Positions 22,065-24,469 of a DNA stretch of 24,469 bases are shown in pieces. The position numbers and the translations under genes are program-made. Below the pieces are notes generated by a model. It saw only the letters and a list, made by a program, of their open reading frames with translations. It was not told the origin of the DNA and made no database searches. The stretch is taken from the IMG/VR virus record IMGVR_UViG_3300037882_001062, positions 1 to 24,469 of that record; one strand, 5' to 3'. Each line of letters begins with the position of its first letter. Position 1 is the first letter of the stretch. This stretch comes from a virus.

Positions 22065-23705
22065 TTATATTACCTTGTCCGCGTATATTAGTTTTTGTTC
22101 TTGCTGCATTACTTCTTCTTGGAATCGCGACATGTTCAACGCTTCGTCCCAAGCGGCTTCATGCTCCGGTGTCAGAATGAAAACGTCATACTCGACTGAG
22201 TCCGCTTTTTGCCCGTCTCGGTGAAGCCTTCCGAGGTTTTGCTCCCATAGCGCGGCGTTCATCCCCGGCGACACCACAAGTGCCCTTGACCAGTGCTGCA
22301 AGTTCCTTCCTGTACTATTGGCCTTTATAGACGCAATGCAAGCGGAATCGGTAGGGTGGCTTTCGATTGTTTGGCCGTAGCGGTTTACTCCCCGGCGACC
22401 GTAGTAGGAGATCCCTAGCTCTTTCTCGAGACGCTCAGCAAAAGCGCGGTGCTCCGTCCAGACAATACCGGGCTTGCGGATCCATTCTCTGACTCGCTCG
22501 ATTCCCCAGTTTGAGATCCAAACTGGTTCGGTACGCGGCTCGAAGGAGTCTTTGATGTTTGACCAATCTCGATAAGCAAGCGCCGCGGTTGGGTAATCGT
22601 GGGGGTGCTGTAGTATGTGGTTGACCACGGCGAATTGCGTATCAAGGTTCCGTTGATTGTTCCTCAGCACTTTCCGACAGTTCGCACTCCAAACCTTGCG
22701 CGCTTCTAGCCAGTCTTTCGGCGGGCGAGGATCCCACCTGTAGAAAAAACCTAGGGCAAGTTCCCTAGCGTGGCGCTGAACGTCCTTACCGTCGAATAGT
22801 GGCCACTCGTCAGGTGTCTCCCACTTGTCTCGGAGCGTCGTTAGTGCGGCTTGCAAGTCCGGCGGCGGCGTATGTCGCACGTGTCGAATCACGAGTGAGC
22901 AACCAATGTCGTTTGGACTGTCATGGGTTGCGACGATACCCGGCGTTTCGTTCAGTCTCCGCCCGTACCCGAGACGAACTCGAGTTCGCGGATCCTCCCC
23001 AAACGACTCAGCAAGGGCGATCAAGGCGCCCGGTTCTATATCGGTATCTTTGGCGTCTAGCAGTGACGCCCAGTCCCTTAGTTCGCGCTTGTGGATAGGT
23101 ACCGGGGCGTTTACGGCGCCGAGACACCACCTAAGCAAATGGGCAAAGTCTAAGATCGAAGTGCGCGTAAAAGTCCCGCTAGCGGCAACGAACACACATT
23201 CGGGGTGTTCTTCGCGGTAGCGAGCTACTCGACGTGTGACGCCGGCGTCCAAATTCTTGAGCTTGTGGGCTTCGTCACAAAAAACCAAGTCCGGACCGTA
23301 CGCGTCAAGAGCCGTCACACTACCGATCCTGCTCAGCGTTTCGTAGGACTCGATCCGGTAGTAATTGGGGACGTCCCAGTGTTCGGACAGATGGCCAAAC
23401 TCGATTTTCGTTTTCCCGACAAGGGATGCCGGAAGGAGTAGGAGCGGTCGCTTTGAGCCGAGCACCGCCGGCGCTAGCGCGCTGATAAGCGTTTTCCCGC
23501 TACCAACGCGCTGAGGTAGTGCGGCTCCTCGGTGCTCTGCCATTTCATAAAGCGCTTGCGCTTGATTTGGCCTAAGCTGCATCCCACGTTTGCGACGGGC
23601 TAGAACTCGCGTTAGTTCCGCCGCAAACGTTTTATCGTCTGTCCAGACTCTACGCGGTAGCGAGAGTATCCGGGCAAGATCGGGGGATGCGCAGATCGCT
23701 TTCAT
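22065..23705 (-). CDS. SF2 (Snf2/DEAH-type) DNA helicase
   Basis: A 546-aa protein starting at ATG 23705. An in-frame GTG at 23732 lies inside the tRNA-like T-arm and is rejected. Motifs: 'LRPNQAQALYEMA' (Q-like), Walker A 'RVGSGKT' (about 66-72), Walker B 'LVFCDEAHKLKN' with DEAH at 144-147, motif III 'VAASGTFT', and motif VI 'QNLGRLHRDGQKAD' (489-502), which is typical of the Snf2-like group. A 110-residue insertion separates the two RecA-like lobes. It probably remodels or unwinds DNA during phage replication or recombination. Its Shine-Dalgarno GAGGA (23713-23717) lies within the acceptor stem of the tRNA-like element, with a 7-nt spacing to the ATG. Confidence 0.9.
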   Translation of the reverse strand: MKAICASPDLARILSLPRRVWTDDKTFAAELTRVLARRKRGMQLRPNQAQALYEMAEHRGAALPQRVGSGKTLISALAPAVLGSKRPLLLLPASLVGKTKIEFGHLSEHWDVPNYYRIESYETLSRIGSVTALDAYGPDLVFCDEAHKLKNLDAGVTRRVARYREEHPECVFVAASGTFTRTSILDFAHLLRWCLGAVNAPVPIHKRELRDWASLLDAKDTDIEPGALIALAESFGEDPRTRVRLGYGRRLNETPGIVATHDSPNDIGCSLVIRHVRHTPPPDLQAALTTLRDKWETPDEWPLFDGKDVQRHARELALGFFYRWDPRPPKDWLEARKVWSANCRKVLRNNQRNLDTQFAVVNHILQHPHDYPTAALAYRDWSNIKDSFEPRTEPVWISNWGIERVREWIRKPGIVWTEHRAFAERLEKELGISYYGRRGVNRYGQTIESHPTDSACIASIKANSTGRNLQHWSRALVVSPGMNAALWEQNLGRLHRDGQKADSVEYDVFILTPEHEAAWDEALNMSRFQEEVMQQEQKLIYADKVI

Positions 23706-23790
23706 TGGTGAATCCTCGTGGAATCGAACCACGTTAACCCTACTTTAAGATGCATCCTGTAGGGTTGTCCTACCGCTAGACGAAGGATCC
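23706..23790 (-). tRNA. tRNA-like gene with CCA but an enlarged, non-decoding anticodon arm
   Basis: The fold is GGATCCT/AGGATTC acceptor (one G-U), T8-C9, D-arm GTCT-AGCGGTA-GGAC, T-arm CGTGG-TTCGATT-CCACG, A73 and an encoded CCA, all matching tRNA consensus. Between the D and T arms, AACCCTAC pairs with GTAGGGTT (8 bp), enclosing 15 nt with a near-palindrome (GGATGCATCT), instead of 5 bp and a 7-nt loop. No placement gives T33 and a normal anticodon. Total 85 nt with CCA. The CCA is followed directly by the helicase ATG. It could be a disrupted tRNA, a tRNA mimic or a cis-acting processing element. Confidence 0.6.
23713..23717 (-). promoter_or_regulatory. Helicase ribosome binding site inside the tRNA-like acceptor stem
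   Basis: GAGGA lies 7 nt before the ATG at 23705. These bases are positions 65-69 of the tRNA-like fold, at the junction of T-stem and acceptor stem, so folding would hide the site. Processing at the 3' CCA would remove it from the helicase mRNA. Confidence 0.6.
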
Positions 23791-23812
23791 AAACACCCCG
23801 ATTAAGGGGCGT
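23791..23812 (-). terminator. Weak terminator-like hairpin before the tRNA-like element
   Basis: ACGCCCC pairs with GGGGTGT in the minus-strand RNA (one G-U, which would be a mismatch on the other strand), with a 6-nt loop and a short TT after it. It could end part of the upstream transcripts or mark the 5' leader of the tRNA-like RNA. Confidence 0.4.
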
Positions 23813-23817
23813 AGGTG

Positions 23818-24162
23818 CTACAGGAAAAACGGAGCAAGCACGTTCAGCTCAGACAGAGAAGTGAACGGTACCGAGAAGTCATAGCCGCCGTATCGGTTGA
23901 CGATCCGTGAAATGTCGGTCTGCTTTCCGATTGGTCGAATTGAGTAATTGATTTTTCGGATCGGTGTCGAAACCGAGCACTCGACTTCCCAACAAACAAC
24001 CGCGTCAAGATTCGTTAGAACCGCCCGGGCGATCGGTGCAATATCGTCAATCGACCGAAGATCGCCGTTGATGATGAGGAAATCTTTTCCTTCGAGTACA
24101 CCGAGCATGCCACGACCAATTGCGCGCCTAGCTACGAATTCCCGATCGATGTCTCGATCCAC
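23818..24162 (-). CDS. DHHA1-like small protein (114 aa)
   Basis: GTG at 24162 follows the TAA of the upstream gene by three bases, with GAGG about 10 nt before it. The C-terminal half reads 'IRKINYSIRPIGKQTDISRI' and continues VNRYGG. This resembles the DHHA1 domain of DHH phosphoesterases such as NrnA, where SlRs.g.vDvs.iA..yGGGGH is typical. Here GGGGH is replaced by GGYDF, so the nucleic-acid-binding glycine loop is altered. The N-terminal catalytic DHH domain is absent. It could be a relic, a stand-alone binding domain, or a coincidental resemblance. It is the last gene before the tRNA-like element. Confidence 0.5.
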   Translation of the reverse strand: MDRDIDREFVARRAIGRGMLGVLEGKDFLIINGDLRSIDDIAPIARAVLTNLDAVVCWEVECSVSTPIRKINYSIRPIGKQTDISRIVNRYGGYDFSVPFTSLSELNVLAPFFL

Positions 24163-24165
24163 GGC

Positions 24166-24469
24166 TTAGGGATCCTCGCTATCGTCGGACTCGCGCAAGC
24201 CCTCGAGGTCATCGGCCAACCGCCTCAGCGCATCGGCTAGATCGGCCCGGGTAATCGCCGTAACGTCGCGTGCGAGTTCCCCGGCGGCTACGGCGGCGGC
24301 GTTCTTCTTGGGTCTACCACGTCCGCGCTTGGGTGCGGCGGCTTCGATGACGGTGGCGGCGGCGGCTGGTTGCTGTGCTTCAATCGCTGAGGCGGGAACG
24401 TATGCGTGAGTTCCTGCGCCGGGGTGGGGGGAAGGTACGTACGCTTGCGGCGGCGGCGGCGGCGGCGGC
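24166..24469 (-). CDS. AT-hook protein, C-terminal 100 residues (partial)
   Basis: An open frame enters from the right edge and ends with TAA at 24166-24168. It starts inside a run of seven Pro codons. The visible part has 'QAYVPSPHPGAGTHAYVP', an Ala-rich stretch, then 'PKRGRGRPKKN', a clear AT-hook core (RGRP with flanking basic residues), a helical 'ADLADALRRLADDLEGLRE' and an acidic end (SDDSEDP). AT-hooks bind the minor groove of AT-rich DNA. The N-terminal domain that would define the enzyme or structural type is outside the window. It is probably the first of the DNA-metabolism genes on this transcript that can be seen. Confidence 0.72.
   Translation of the reverse strand, partial: PPPPPPPQAYVPSPHPGAGTHAYVPASAIEAQQPAAAATVIEAAAPKRGRGRPKKNAAAVAAGELARDVTAITRADLADALRRLADDLEGLRESDDSEDP
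24448..24469. repeat. CGG trinucleotide run at the window edge
   Basis: Seven CGG units (plus strand) encode the polyproline run of the AT-hook protein. The run continues to the end of the window, so its full length is unknown. Confidence 0.9.

Noticed and set aside
23706-23732. Helicase start at the GTG at 23732
   Set aside because: The nine extra codons are the T-arm and acceptor stem of the tRNA-like element, and the ATG at 23705 has a well-placed GAGGA.

Overview
The window is a densely packed segment of a tailed double-stranded DNA phage or prophage (Caudoviricetes) with a contractile tail. Every supported gene is on the minus strand, so the genome reads from high to low coordinates. 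The phage type is shown by a complete chain of recognisable virion families: terminase, DUF1073-type portal, Mu gpF-like protein, DUF2213-type protease, cement, DUF2184-type capsid, neck proteins, DUF3383-type sheath, DUF3277-type tube, frameshifted tail chaperone, tape measure and a simple Pam3-like baseplate. No integrase, lysis cassette or host gene is visible. The host cannot be named from the sequence. The DNA is moderately GC-rich and unusually rich in GATC.

Layout in transcription order. (1) 24469-20225, DNA metabolism: the C-terminus of an AT-hook protein, a small DHHA1-like protein, a tRNA-like element touching the start codon of an SF2 helicase, a 105-aa protein, an SSB-like protein, a 262-nt non-coding region full of hairpins with a second tRNA-like element, then 127-aa and 59-aa proteins. 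(2) 20225-15393, replication, nucleotide metabolism and DNA modification: family A polymerase, two micro-genes, a RuvC-like resolvase, a coiled protein, a 32-aa membrane peptide, a MazG/MazZ-like dNTP pyrophosphohydrolase with a zinc ribbon, and a Dam-like adenine methyltransferase. (3) 15391-7276, packaging and head. (4) 7279-1, neck, tail and baseplate, running off the left edge inside a gp25/gp46-like wedge gene.

Most junctions are ATGA or GTGA overlaps, which implies translational coupling along long polycistronic transcripts. This overlap pattern also supports four small genes (32, 43, 53 and 59 aa) and corrects several start sites. The only non-coding stretch above 100 nt is 20791-21052; no stretch above 300 nt lacks a gene. 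Intrinsic-terminator-like hairpins lie after the capsid gene, before the first tRNA-like element and inside the 262-nt gap.

The least ordinary signals are two tRNA-like folds with good acceptor, D and T arms but no normal 7-nt anticodon loop. One carries an encoded CCA that abuts the helicase ATG, and the helicase Shine-Dalgarno lies inside its acceptor stem. Also notable are a textbook T TTT TTA -1 frameshift site in the tail chaperone, the architecture of the pyrophosphohydrolase, and the GATC excess beside a Dam-like enzyme.
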